A DNA stretch of 64,000 nt from contig OZ244956.1 in the NCBI GenBank assembly GCA_965222505.1, forward strand, positions 4,712,001-4,776,000, in the 5' to 3' direction. Source of the DNA: G965222505 sp965222505 (GTDB taxonomy: Bacteria > Bacteroidota > Rhodothermia > Rhodothermales > DATKEJ01). Below the pieces are notes generated by a model that saw nothing but the letters and a program-made list of their open reading frames with translations, was not told the origin of the DNA and searched no databases. Below are positions 33,848-42,664 of this stretch, piece after piece (position 1 is the first letter of the stretch; each line of letters begins with the position of its first letter). Made by a program: the position numbers and the translations under genes.

Positions 33848-36475
33848 TCAATCCTCGTCGTAGCGGCACCCGCGTTTGTGGGTGTAGCATTCATGATCAG
33901 GGTTGCCGCCGGACAGGAGGTAGGCCATCATATCCATCACCTCTTGCCCATTGAGCCGGTTGAGCAGGCGCGGTGGCATGATCGAAACGGAAGACATCTC
34001 GCGGTGTGCGATCTCCGCTTTGGCTGCACGGATTTGCTGGTCCGGCGCATAGGGGTTCTGGTTGAGTATAACAACCTCCTCATTTTCTCCAACAATCCGC
34101 CCGACGATGGTCTTGCCATCGGTCATGGTCAGTAGGGTAGACGCATATTGATCGGAAATCGCATCACTCGGGGAGTCTATAGCTTCGAGGATGTCCCACC
34201 GAGAGAACCGGGTGCCAATTTGTGTCAGGTCCGGGCCGATGGCTCCGCCGATACCGCGCAGGCTATGGCAGGCCTGGCACAACGCCGCTGCATACATTTT
34301 ACGCCCTTGCTCCCAATTGCGTGGCTTCTCCAATTCGTCTTGCATCAGGCGCTCGATTTCTTTCCGATTCCAGTTGCGGCCCGGCCCATCGGGTTGTGGT
34401 AAGCCGGCCAGAGTCAGGGCTTGTGCAGAGTACGGGTCGGTGAGGTCAGCGAGGGCTTCGCGGTCGGCCTGGGGCAAGTGTTCCAGGGCGTCGGCACGGA
34501 TATTTTCGAGGAATCCGACGTAGCTCCGACCCCCGCTTTTGCGAAGGGCATCGTAGAACCACTGGAAATACGTTTCGCGCTCGGCGAGCGTCCAGCCGGT
34601 GCGCACGTGCCGCAAGCTCATCACCACGTCGATTTCCTGTGGCTGGGGTGTATTGGCCCGCAGGTCGGTGATCGCTGGACCGTACTGCTCGCTCCTCAAG
34701 GCTACCGAATCAGCGAGCAACAAAAGATCCGGTGTCTGCTCGCTGTACGTATCGAGTACCGAAAGCATTTTGTCGACGATGCCGGGTGCTTCGAGGGCGG
34801 CCAGCAGACGCCCTCGTTCCCGGTTCAGGGCTTCATTCTCCTCCGGAAACCGCGTGTCCAAAAAGGCGATCACCTCCTGGCGAAGGGTGCCTTCCGGCGC
34901 ACCGAGCCGGATCATTACCAGGCTGTAGGCGCGCAGCAGATCCAACTGTTGCGATACCGATAGCGCGGCCTCGTCAATGGACAAAAGGGCGCGAAACGCC
35001 GGGTCCCGCTGGGTTGCCTCGCCGTGCCGGGCCAAGGCAATGACGGCGTAGAGCCGTCGAACAGGGTCCTGCTCGGCAAAGACGCGGTCCTGCCAGGTCG
35101 AGACCGGCTGATGTTCCACAGCCACTCGTGCGGCATAACGGACGAACCGGTCGCCATGGCTGAGGTGGGGCCACGCAACATGTACGGCTTTGGGGTCCTG
35201 ATGCCCATGAAACGCTTCCAACGACCGGCGAAGCGTCTGTTGGGCGGTCAGGCGGGGCGTGGTGGGTATGGGCGATGTATCGTCGGAGCCGGTGTAGGAG
35301 ACACGGATCAGGTATGAATCGAGCCGTCGCCCTCCGGTGGCAAAGTAGAGCGCCCCATCCGGACCGATGAGTCCGTCGGTCAAAGGCAATGGGATGCCGG
35401 AAAGAAACGCTTCCACCTCGGCGATATATGTACCTCCATCCGGGCGAAGCCCCACCCAATAGATGGTGCCAAAGCTCCAGTCGAAGACGAAAAGCCCCTG
35501 TTGATAGCGACGCGGAAAGGCGGCGTTTGCCCCACTCACGACACCCGTGGGGGAGCCCTGGCCGATATCGACCATGCCGGGGAGGTTGTCCGGGTAATAC
35601 GCCGGCCACTTGCCGGAGCCGGTGCGCCAGCCGAATTCGCTGCCGCTGGTAACGTGAATCACGCGGATGGGCCGGTACCAGGGCATCCCTAAGTCCCACT
35701 CCATATCCGAATCGAACGTAAAGAGTTCGCCCGCCGCGTTGAAGGCAATATCAAAAGCATTGCGGAAGCCGATGCTGACCAGATCCCAGTGACGCCCCAG
35801 AGAATCCGTCCGGGCGATCCATCCGCCGGGGGCGGTACGATCCGAGGCATGACCACGCGGATCGCGTAGTGCGGGAATCACCTGATCTTCCTGCCACCCC
35901 GGTGGTACGAGGGTCCGAAACGAGGCCGGCAATTCCGTGTGATTGCCGGCCACCAGATGGAGTGATGTGCCATCAGGACTCAAAATCACCGAATGCGGCC
36001 CGTGTTCGCCGGCGCCCTCGAAGGTGGCAAGGGTGTGAATGGTGTCGAGTTGATCGTCGCCGTTGGTGTCGAGGACGCGGTAGAGGCCACTGCCGCGCCC
36101 GTCTACACCTTCTTCGCTATTGACGACCACGTAAAGGCTGTTGAACGCCCATAGGAGTCCATTGGCGTGCCCAATGCCGATGTCGAGCTTCTCGACCTGC
36201 GTCGTCGTCGGATCGCTCCCCAACGCTGCCGGTTGGATACGATAGAGGGCGCCGTGCTGGTCGGAAGCGAGCAACCGCCCTTGCGGATCTATGGCCAGGG
36301 CCACCCAGGAGCTACTGTCGGCGGCGCTGGGGTGATACAGGATTTCAGCCTGGAATCCTTCCGGGACGGTCAGCTTAGGGGGGCCGTCATCGGATAGGGT
36401 GGAAGGAGCCGTGTGAAAATCCAGGCCCAGCAAGAGACCCATAGAAACAAGCAAAGAAAACAGGAGATAACGCAT
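33848..36475 (-). CDS. Secreted PVC-type haem-binding beta-propeller protein
   Basis: The 875-residue protein has a signal peptide, an N-terminal six-bladed propeller of the sorbosone/glucose dehydrogenase type (about residues 30-400, with GHANGLLWAF, GPHSVILSPDG and LTDGLIGPDGALYFATGG), a long helical HEAT-like middle, and a C-terminal c-type cytochrome. The cytochrome has AALCQACHSLRG (CxxCH, about residue 731), the NPYAPDQQIRAAKAEI segment typical of PVC-type haem domains, and MSSVSIMPP as candidate Met ligand region. It is a periplasmic or surface oxidoreductase with unknown substrate. It is convergent with the pyrimidine operon and has no partner oxidase here. Confidence 0.88.
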   Translation of the reverse strand: MRYLLFSLLVSMGLLLGLDFHTAPSTLSDDGPPKLTVPEGFQAEILYHPSAADSSSWVALAIDPQGRLLASDQHGALYRIQPAALGSDPTTTQVEKLDIGIGHANGLLWAFNSLYVVVNSEEGVDGRGSGLYRVLDTNGDDQLDTIHTLATFEGAGEHGPHSVILSPDGTSLHLVAGNHTELPASFRTLVPPGWQEDQVIPALRDPRGHASDRTAPGGWIARTDSLGRHWDLVSIGFRNAFDIAFNAAGELFTFDSDMEWDLGMPWYRPIRVIHVTSGSEFGWRTGSGKWPAYYPDNLPGMVDIGQGSPTGVVSGANAAFPRRYQQGLFVFDWSFGTIYWVGLRPDGGTYIAEVEAFLSGIPLPLTDGLIGPDGALYFATGGRRLDSYLIRVSYTGSDDTSPIPTTPRLTAQQTLRRSLEAFHGHQDPKAVHVAWPHLSHGDRFVRYAARVAVEHQPVSTWQDRVFAEQDPVRRLYAVIALARHGEATQRDPAFRALLSIDEAALSVSQQLDLLRAYSLVMIRLGAPEGTLRQEVIAFLDTRFPEENEALNRERGRLLAALEAPGIVDKMLSVLDTYSEQTPDLLLLADSVALRSEQYGPAITDLRANTPQPQEIDVVMSLRHVRTGWTLAERETYFQWFYDALRKSGGRSYVGFLENIRADALEHLPQADREALADLTDPYSAQALTLAGLPQPDGPGRNWNRKEIERLMQDELEKPRNWEQGRKMYAAALCQACHSLRGIGGAIGPDLTQIGTRFSRWDILEAIDSPSDAISDQYASTLLTMTDGKTIVGRIVGENEEVVILNQNPYAPDQQIRAAKAEIAHREMSSVSIMPPRLLNRLNGQEVMDMMAYLLSGGNPDHECYTHKRGCRYDED

Positions 36476-36570
36476 CAGGCAGGGACCGTTTGGGGAAAGA
36501 CAAAGGCATCATATAAACAGCAACAGGAAGGAAATATAGGTGCAGACCCGCCAAAATCAATCAGAATGCC

Positions 36571-36696
36571 TTTCTCCAACTGGTGTCGGTACGGATTGAA
36601 GTAACGACGTACTCCCTCAATGACACCAACCAGGCGTTGGACGACCTGCGTCACGGCCGGTTCAATGAAGCCGCCGTCATTCTATACTGGACCTGA
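36571..36696 (+). pseudogene. C-terminal remnant of a zinc-dependent alcohol dehydrogenase
   Basis: In the frame ending at the TGA 36694-36696 the sequence VTTYSLNDTNQALDDLRHGR followed by FNEAAVILY matches the conserved end of medium-chain alcohol dehydrogenases (Y.L.EAN.AL..LR.G...GAAVL). The rest of the gene is absent: upstream codons lose similarity within about 15 residues. It directly abuts the next gene's start. Confidence 0.7.
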
Positions 36697-36702
36697 TCAA
36701 CC

Positions 36703-37239
36703 ATGCGTCGTAAACCTGAAGAATCTGCCCCCCACATCTCACTACCCGCCATTGACGGCACGACCTTCAGCACCGAAGCCTTGCAAGGCCAACGCTACAT
36801 GCTATCGTTCTTTCGGTTTGCCACCTGTCCGTTTTGCAATCTCCGCGTGCATCAATTGGTACAGCGCTATGGAGAACTTGAAGGCTTGCCCATCGTCGCC
36901 GTCTTTGATTCGCCCCTCGGCCACCTGAAAAAACACGCGGACGGCCACCAGGCTCCATTTCCCATCCTGGCCGATGCTGAGAATCGGTACTACAAAGTCT
37001 TCGGTATCGAAAAATCGCTCGGCGGAATGCTCAAGGGAATGGTGATGCGCTTTCCGACGCTGCTCAAGGGGATATTCAAAGGCTACATCCCGTTGCCCAT
37101 CCGGGGGAGCCTCATCACTATGCCCGCTGATTTTCTGATTGATGAACAGGGCCGCATCCGCACGGCCTACTACGGTGCCGATGAAGGAGACCACTTGCCG
37201 TTTGAGAAGATCAAAGCCTTTGCACTTTCAAATAAGTAA
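36703..37239 (+). CDS. AhpC/TSA-like peroxiredoxin family protein
   Basis: The 178-residue protein has a thioredoxin fold with the redox motif FRFATCPFCNLRVHQL (about residues 43-58). The CPFC pair is of thioredoxin/glutaredoxin type, unlike the usual PxxxTxxC of typical peroxiredoxins. Downstream FPILADAENRYYKVFGI and PADFLIDEQGRI are normal for the AhpC/TSA family. There is no signal peptide, so it is cytoplasmic, probably a thiol peroxidase or disulphide reductase. It starts 6 bp after the alcohol-dehydrogenase remnant. Confidence 0.87.
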   Translation: MRRKPEESAPHISLPAIDGTTFSTEALQGQRYMLSFFRFATCPFCNLRVHQLVQRYGELEGLPIVAVFDSPLGHLKKHADGHQAPFPILADAENRYYKVFGIEKSLGGMLKGMVMRFPTLLKGIFKGYIPLPIRGSLITMPADFLIDEQGRIRTAYYGADEGDHLPFEKIKAFALSNK

Positions 37240-37413
37240 GCAGCCTTTCACAACACATTTTCCGCAATACAAACTGCAAAACGTGCAGTCTGAATAAATT
37301 AGTTACAGGTTCTTGGTATCCCTCTGTACGTGCCTTGCGGATGGGGCCTTCGGTTTGTAATGTGATACCGAAATATCTAAACTCCACCCACCTTATTGCG
37401 TCGAGGTAGATCC

Positions 37414-39567
37414 ATGAAACGCCTTGCCTTGTTGACCTGCTGTGCCGTGTTTGCACTAATTGCAACTTCATGTACCCAGCCTGAATCCAACGAAATGACC
37501 GACACCGGAACGCCCGGCATAGCCGCCGACAACAATCCGTTTATCGAACAGAGTAGCCTCTACTTCAATTATCCGCCCTTCGACCAGATAGAGACCTCGG
37601 CCTATGCCCCGGCTTTCGAGAAGGGAATGGCCGCCCAGATGGCTGAGATTGAAGCCCTTGCCAGCCAGGAAATGGCCCCGACCTTCGATAACACCCTGGC
37701 CGCCATGGAAAAATCAGGCCGGGTCCTGACGCGGGTCTCGAATGTGTTCTATGCCATGACGTCGGCCCATACCAATGACGACCTGGAAGCGATCCGAAGC
37801 GAGATGGCCCCCAAACTTTCGGCCCATCAGGACCAGATCCTGCTCAACGATGCCCTGTTTGCCCGTATTAGAACGCTCTACGACAAACGGGCCGACCTGG
37901 ACCTCGATCCGGAGTCACTCCGTCTCGTCGAGGAATACTACAAAGATTTCGTCCGGGCCGGGGCCCAGCTTTCGGCAGAAGACAAGGAACGGCTCAAGGC
38001 CCTCAATGCGGAATTAGCCGAACTGCAAACCCAGTTTAGCCAGAACGTACTCAACGAGGTGAATGCCCTCGCCGTGGTCGTCGATACGAAAGAGGAACTG
38101 GCAGGCTTGTCGGACGATGCCATTGCCGCAGCAGCCGAGGAGGCGAAGTCGCGTGACGTGGAAGGTAAATACGTCCTTGCCCTGCGCAATACGAGCGGCC
38201 AGCCCTACCTGTCCTCATTGGAAAACCGCGCCCTGCGTGAACGGATTCACAAGGCCTCGCTTTCGCGTGGGAGCCGTGGTGGAGATTATGACAACCGCGC
38301 CCTCCTGACCCGCGTTGCCAAACTTCGGGCCGAGCGGGCCCAGATGCTGGGGTATCCCAACCACGCCGCCTACCGCCTCGAAAGCCAAACGGCAGGCACC
38401 ACCGAGGCGGTCAACGAACGCCTCGCCGGTCTTGCGCCGGCGGCTGTAGCCAATGCCCATAAAGAAGCCGTCGATCTGCAAGCCATGATCGATGCAGAGG
38501 AAACGCCCTTCAAACTGGCTGCCTGGGACTGGGATTACTACACGGAAAAGGTGCGGAGTGCCAAGTATGATTTCGATGCGTCCCAACTGCGGCCTTACCT
38601 TGAACTGAACAACGTCCTCGAAAAAGGTGTTTTCTACGCCGCCCATCAACTTTTTGGCATTTCCTTCAAGGAACGGACCGACTTGCCGGTGTACCACCCG
38701 GATGTGCGCGTCTGGGAAGTCTCCGATGCCGACGGGCAACCTCTGGCTGTGTTCATCGGGGATTTTTACGCCCGGTCTTCCAAGCGGGGGGGGGCCTGGA
38801 TGAATGCCTATGTGTCTCAATCCAAACTATTGGGCACCAAACCGGTTGTGGCCAATCACCAGAACATCACCAAGCCCCCGGAAGGGGAGCCGACGTTGAT
38901 GACGTTCGACGAAGTGACCACCATGTTTCATGAGTTCGGCCATGCCCTGCACGGCATGTTCTCGGATGTGACGTACCCGTATTTTGCCGGGACCTCCGTA
39001 CCGCGTGACTTTGTGGAGTACCCGTCGCAAGTCAATGAGATGTGGTCCACGTGGCCCTCGATCCTGAAAAACTACGCCGTCCACTATGAAACCGGCGCGC
39101 CCATGCCCGCAGAATTGCTGGACAAGGTGCTGGCCACCAATAAGTTCAACCAGGGCTTTGCCACCACCGAATACCTCGCGGCCTCCTTGCTCGATCAGGC
39201 CTGGCACCAACTCAGCCCGGAAAACGTACCGGATGCCGACGGCTTGCTTGACTTCGAAGCCCAGGCTCTCGAAAACGCCGGCGTCGCGATGGAAACCATT
39301 CCGCCCCGGTATCGCAGCACGTACTTCTCCCACATCATCGGCGGGTACTCAGCCGGGTATTACTCCTACATCTGGAGCGAAGTCCTCGATGCCGACACCG
39401 TCGAATGGTTCAAGGAAAACGGTGGCCTCAAACGGGAAAATGGTGACTACTTCCGGGAAACCCTCCTCTCACAGGGTGGCAGCCAGGACGCCATGACTCT
39501 GTTCAAAAACTTTCGCGGTGCCGAACCCAACATCGAACCACTCCTGGAACGCCGGGGATTGAATTAG
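37414..39567 (+). CDS. dcp: M3-family peptidyl-dipeptidase (Dcp-like lipoprotein)
   Basis: I use the ATG at 37414, preceded by GAGGT at a good distance; an earlier in-frame ATG (37396) lacks that. The 717-residue protein has a lipoprotein signal ending in ATSC (Cys about residue 20), so it is probably anchored in the envelope. The M3 zinc site is TMFHEFGHALHGMFSD (HExxH, about 497), with a downstream motif ending SAGYYSYIWSEVLDAD. Dcp enzymes remove C-terminal dipeptides from oligopeptides. Length fits Dcp (about 680) plus the leader. Confidence 0.93.
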   Translation: MKRLALLTCCAVFALIATSCTQPESNEMTDTGTPGIAADNNPFIEQSSLYFNYPPFDQIETSAYAPAFEKGMAAQMAEIEALASQEMAPTFDNTLAAMEKSGRVLTRVSNVFYAMTSAHTNDDLEAIRSEMAPKLSAHQDQILLNDALFARIRTLYDKRADLDLDPESLRLVEEYYKDFVRAGAQLSAEDKERLKALNAELAELQTQFSQNVLNEVNALAVVVDTKEELAGLSDDAIAAAAEEAKSRDVEGKYVLALRNTSGQPYLSSLENRALRERIHKASLSRGSRGGDYDNRALLTRVAKLRAERAQMLGYPNHAAYRLESQTAGTTEAVNERLAGLAPAAVANAHKEAVDLQAMIDAEETPFKLAAWDWDYYTEKVRSAKYDFDASQLRPYLELNNVLEKGVFYAAHQLFGISFKERTDLPVYHPDVRVWEVSDADGQPLAVFIGDFYARSSKRGGAWMNAYVSQSKLLGTKPVVANHQNITKPPEGEPTLMTFDEVTTMFHEFGHALHGMFSDVTYPYFAGTSVPRDFVEYPSQVNEMWSTWPSILKNYAVHYETGAPMPAELLDKVLATNKFNQGFATTEYLAASLLDQAWHQLSPENVPDADGLLDFEAQALENAGVAMETIPPRYRSTYFSHIIGGYSAGYYSYIWSEVLDADTVEWFKENGGLKRENGDYFRETLLSQGGSQDAMTLFKNFRGAEPNIEPLLERRGLN

Positions 39568-39670
39568 TACAGCGTCACGACCCACTATCCATTCCGTCTG
39601 ACATGCTTGCAAGGATGCCCCTGAAAGGGTTATTCTTGAAGCGCCGTAAACTGCAACCGGTTTAATTCAG

Positions 39671-42292
39671 ATGGACGCGATATTTATTACCACCGAAAGC
39701 ATCCCGCGGATTTGCTTTGTCATTCTGTATGTGGTGTTGGTGGGCTACTTACTTAGCCTTAAACGCAAGGCGCGATCAACGTGGTGGTTAATTGCATTTT
39801 TATGCATCTTTTGTACCGCCGACATCGGTTGGGATCTCTTTACGGTCAGGCCGATGTTACGTATGTCGGAGCAGGCCTTTCATTGGGTGTTTCTCCTGGG
39901 GCAAGGGCTGCTCATACCGGCGGGGTTGAGCTACCTCCAATTCGCGTATTCCTTCCGTGGGAACCCCTACCCGAAGGAATCTCGGGTAATGCTGGTGGCC
40001 ATTGGCAGTATCGCCCTATTGGTCTTTTCGCTGATTGTATTTTCGCCGGACTACCTCGCCTCTCCGCTGTTGTTGATGAATCAGGTCGGGGCCTTATTGC
40101 TCTTCGTTCTGCTCGTATTATGGGCCGGGATCGTATTTCTGCGCAAATCCCTTCATTTCTCTGCACTGGAAGCGGAAGCTGGTGCTGAAAAACAGGGCAC
40201 ATGGGCCTATTTGCGTGCACCCAGGGGGCGTTCGGCACGGGCGTGTCGGGCATTGATCGGCGTATCGATTTTGTTGGAGATGGTCACGGTCGGCGGCATG
40301 TTGGCCTGGGGGTTATCGATCTTTCAAGAATTTGGATTACAGCTCCATCAGGCCGGGTATATGCTCTTTCTATACACGATGCTGGTCGTGTATGTCAATT
40401 ATTCTATTGAGCCCACAACCGTTCAGGCCAAGCTCGTGGGGGCGGCGTTATCCACGTTGTTGCTGTTTGTGGTCATTCTCACCAGGACCCTGTTTCCCGA
40501 AGAGAGTATGTTGCAAGAGAGCGGGGTCACCTCACCGCCTCTCCACACGGTGCGGTTTGTCCCCGATGGACCCTCCGGATACGTTGCAACGGCCCATCCG
40601 CTTCAGTTTGAGGGGGCTGTGGGGCGCTCGCTCACATTGACCGACGATGGGCATCAGGCCGTGGCCCTTGCCTTCTCGTTTTCCTACTACGGGACCTCCT
40701 GGGATAGCCTGTATGTGAGTGAAAACGGGTTTATCAGTTTGGGTGGACCGATGGTCGATATGCTGGGGTGGTCGATTCCGTTTTTGAATCAACCCCTGCC
40801 CATTATCTCGCCGTTGGGGGTGAACCTGGACGCCTCCAGGGGGGGAGAGGTGTATTTCCTCACCACGCAAGATTCTGCTATGGTAACCTGGAACGACCTC
40901 CCCATTGTCAATGGTACAGACCGACACACGGCTCAACTTGTGGTGTATCCGTCTGGGGCGTTGGCTTTCCACTACGGGCCGCCGGGGCAAGGGGCTGTTG
41001 CTACCAATTCCGCCCAGCTATGGGCACGGGGTTTGATTCCGGGCGGTGAGGACACGCCGGTGGTTGCGCTGCCGCGTGTTATGGATGGTCCTGTACGAAG
41101 CACCGCCGGGGCAGCCCTGATTGAAGACTATGCCACCCCGCACTTTCGATACGCCGAAAAGAAAGGGCTGCCGCTCTTTATTCTGGTTGTGGCCGGTTCG
41201 CTCTTCATTCTTTTTGTGCTTCCGTATGTATTTCGGTCCAGTTTGCTCAAACCTCTGGACCGTTTGTTGGCCGGGGTCCAACGCATTGGGACGGGGGCAA
41301 AGGATACCGCGGTGGTGGTCGAGACCGAGGACGAAATCGGGACCCTGACGCAGCATTTCAATCAGATGGCCGCTTCGATTCATCAGGCCGAGCAGCAATT
41401 GCAAGGGTATGCCGAAACGTTGGAGCAAAAGGTCAAAGACCGCACGGCTGAACTGGCCCGGTCTCTCGAAGAGTTGAAGGCCACGCAGGCCCAGTTGATT
41501 CAGTCGGAGAAAATGGCTTCGATGGGGGCACTCACCGCCGGCATCGCACACGAAATCAAAAACCCCCTCAACTTCGTCAATAACTTCGCGCAGCTTTCCA
41601 CTGAACTCACCGATGAGTTGTCCCACGAGATTGAGGCCCAACAACAACATCTGTCCGAAGAGAGCATCGATGAACTCCAGGCGTTATTGAGTGACCTGCG
41701 GGCGAATGCAGAGAAAATCGAGGCCCACGGTCGCCGGGCCGACGGCATCGTGGAGGCCATGATGAAACATGCCCATGGTGGGGAGGGAGAGCGCCGCCTG
41801 GTGGACGTGAATGCCCTCGTAGCGGAGCATGTTAACCTGGCCTACCACAGCCTGCGTGCCCATGACCCCGATGTGAATGTACGGATCGAGCAGACCTACG
41901 ATGATACCTGCGATTCCATAGAAATGCTGCCACAGGAGATGGGCCGGGTGCTGATTAATCTACTCACCAATGCTTTCTTTGCCGTGCAGGAACGGGCACA
42001 AGCCGCCGATGCTGCTTACACCCCAACCGTATGGGTCTCCACCCAAAAGGTTGGCGATCAGGTACAGATACGGGTGAAAGACAACGGCACAGGTATCCCG
42101 GCGGAGACCCAGTCCAAAATCTTCGAGCCGTTCTTTACCACAAAACCCACCGGGGCGGGGACCGGCCTGGGGTTATCCCTATCCTATGACACGGTCACCC
42201 AGGCACACGGTGGTACGTTCACCGTGGAGAGTGAGGAAGGGCAAGGGGCTACGTTCAAGATCACCCTTCCCATCCAGGGAAGCATGGCATGA
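39671..42292 (+). CDS. Sensor histidine kinase with seven-helix N-terminus and adhesin-like extracellular domain
   Basis: The 873-residue kinase has about seven or eight N-terminal helices (to about residue 285) and an extracytoplasmic beta domain (about 290-490, with YYGTSWDSLYVSENGFISLG and VYPSGALAFHYG) resembling nidogen/adhesin-type domains. Another helix (about 497-520), HAMP (about 522-575), a coiled coil, HisKA with GIAHEIKNPLNFVNNFA (His about 622) and HATPase with DNGTGI and GTGLGLSLSYD follow. No response regulator is adjacent. Its TGA overlaps the ATG of a decayed SDR gene (ATGA at 42289-42292), showing former coupling. Confidence 0.9.
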   Translation: MDAIFITTESIPRICFVILYVVLVGYLLSLKRKARSTWWLIAFLCIFCTADIGWDLFTVRPMLRMSEQAFHWVFLLGQGLLIPAGLSYLQFAYSFRGNPYPKESRVMLVAIGSIALLVFSLIVFSPDYLASPLLLMNQVGALLLFVLLVLWAGIVFLRKSLHFSALEAEAGAEKQGTWAYLRAPRGRSARACRALIGVSILLEMVTVGGMLAWGLSIFQEFGLQLHQAGYMLFLYTMLVVYVNYSIEPTTVQAKLVGAALSTLLLFVVILTRTLFPEESMLQESGVTSPPLHTVRFVPDGPSGYVATAHPLQFEGAVGRSLTLTDDGHQAVALAFSFSYYGTSWDSLYVSENGFISLGGPMVDMLGWSIPFLNQPLPIISPLGVNLDASRGGEVYFLTTQDSAMVTWNDLPIVNGTDRHTAQLVVYPSGALAFHYGPPGQGAVATNSAQLWARGLIPGGEDTPVVALPRVMDGPVRSTAGAALIEDYATPHFRYAEKKGLPLFILVVAGSLFILFVLPYVFRSSLLKPLDRLLAGVQRIGTGAKDTAVVVETEDEIGTLTQHFNQMAASIHQAEQQLQGYAETLEQKVKDRTAELARSLEELKATQAQLIQSEKMASMGALTAGIAHEIKNPLNFVNNFAQLSTELTDELSHEIEAQQQHLSEESIDELQALLSDLRANAEKIEAHGRRADGIVEAMMKHAHGGEGERRLVDVNALVAEHVNLAYHSLRAHDPDVNVRIEQTYDDTCDSIEMLPQEMGRVLINLLTNAFFAVQERAQAADAAYTPTVWVSTQKVGDQVQIRVKDNGTGIPAETQSKIFEPFFTTKPTGAGTGLGLSLSYDTVTQAHGGTFTVESEEGQGATFKITLPIQGSMA

Positions 42293-42402
42293 CACAAGCG
42301 CATCGCGCACCGTGCTGGTAACCGACGGAAGCCGGGGAATCGGGGCGGTTACGGTCAAACGGGCTGTGGAAAACGGTTACCCTGCCTGCCTTTTGGACCG
42401 AT
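42289..42402 (+). pseudogene. Frameshifted, truncated short-chain dehydrogenase remnant
   Basis: The ATG at 42289 overlaps the kinase stop but ends after ten codons. A neighbouring frame then reads RTVLVTDGSRGIGAVTVKRA followed by VENGYPACL, the NAD-binding N-terminus of an SDR (TGGSRGIG type, here TDGSRGIG). Similarity stops near 42402 and no catalytic YxxxK follows. A frameshift between the start and the motif plus loss of the rest makes this a decayed gene. Confidence 0.75.
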
Positions 42403-42664
42403 TAAGAGGGCTATGCTGTCGACAAATTGAGGCCAGGACTACCCTGAAACGAATAAATTGCCTATATTTACTCGTCTTTGAGGCAATACAGGCAATACAA
42501 ACCGGAATTAACGGGGTTGGCAACCCTGTACCGAGGCATCCCGGTGCGCCGTTCAATTGTATCAAATATCCTGTTTCAAGGGATATATTCGTTTATCCAC
42601 AGGTCATCCAGACCCGTCGGGACGGAGGCTCAAGGATGCCTTGGTATGAACGTATACGCATCCC

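Noticed and set aside
33657..33890. 77-codon minus-strand frame overlapping the end of the haem protein gene
   Set aside because: It overlaps the haem protein's terminal codons and has no motif; the plus-strand AraC-like reading is more convincing.
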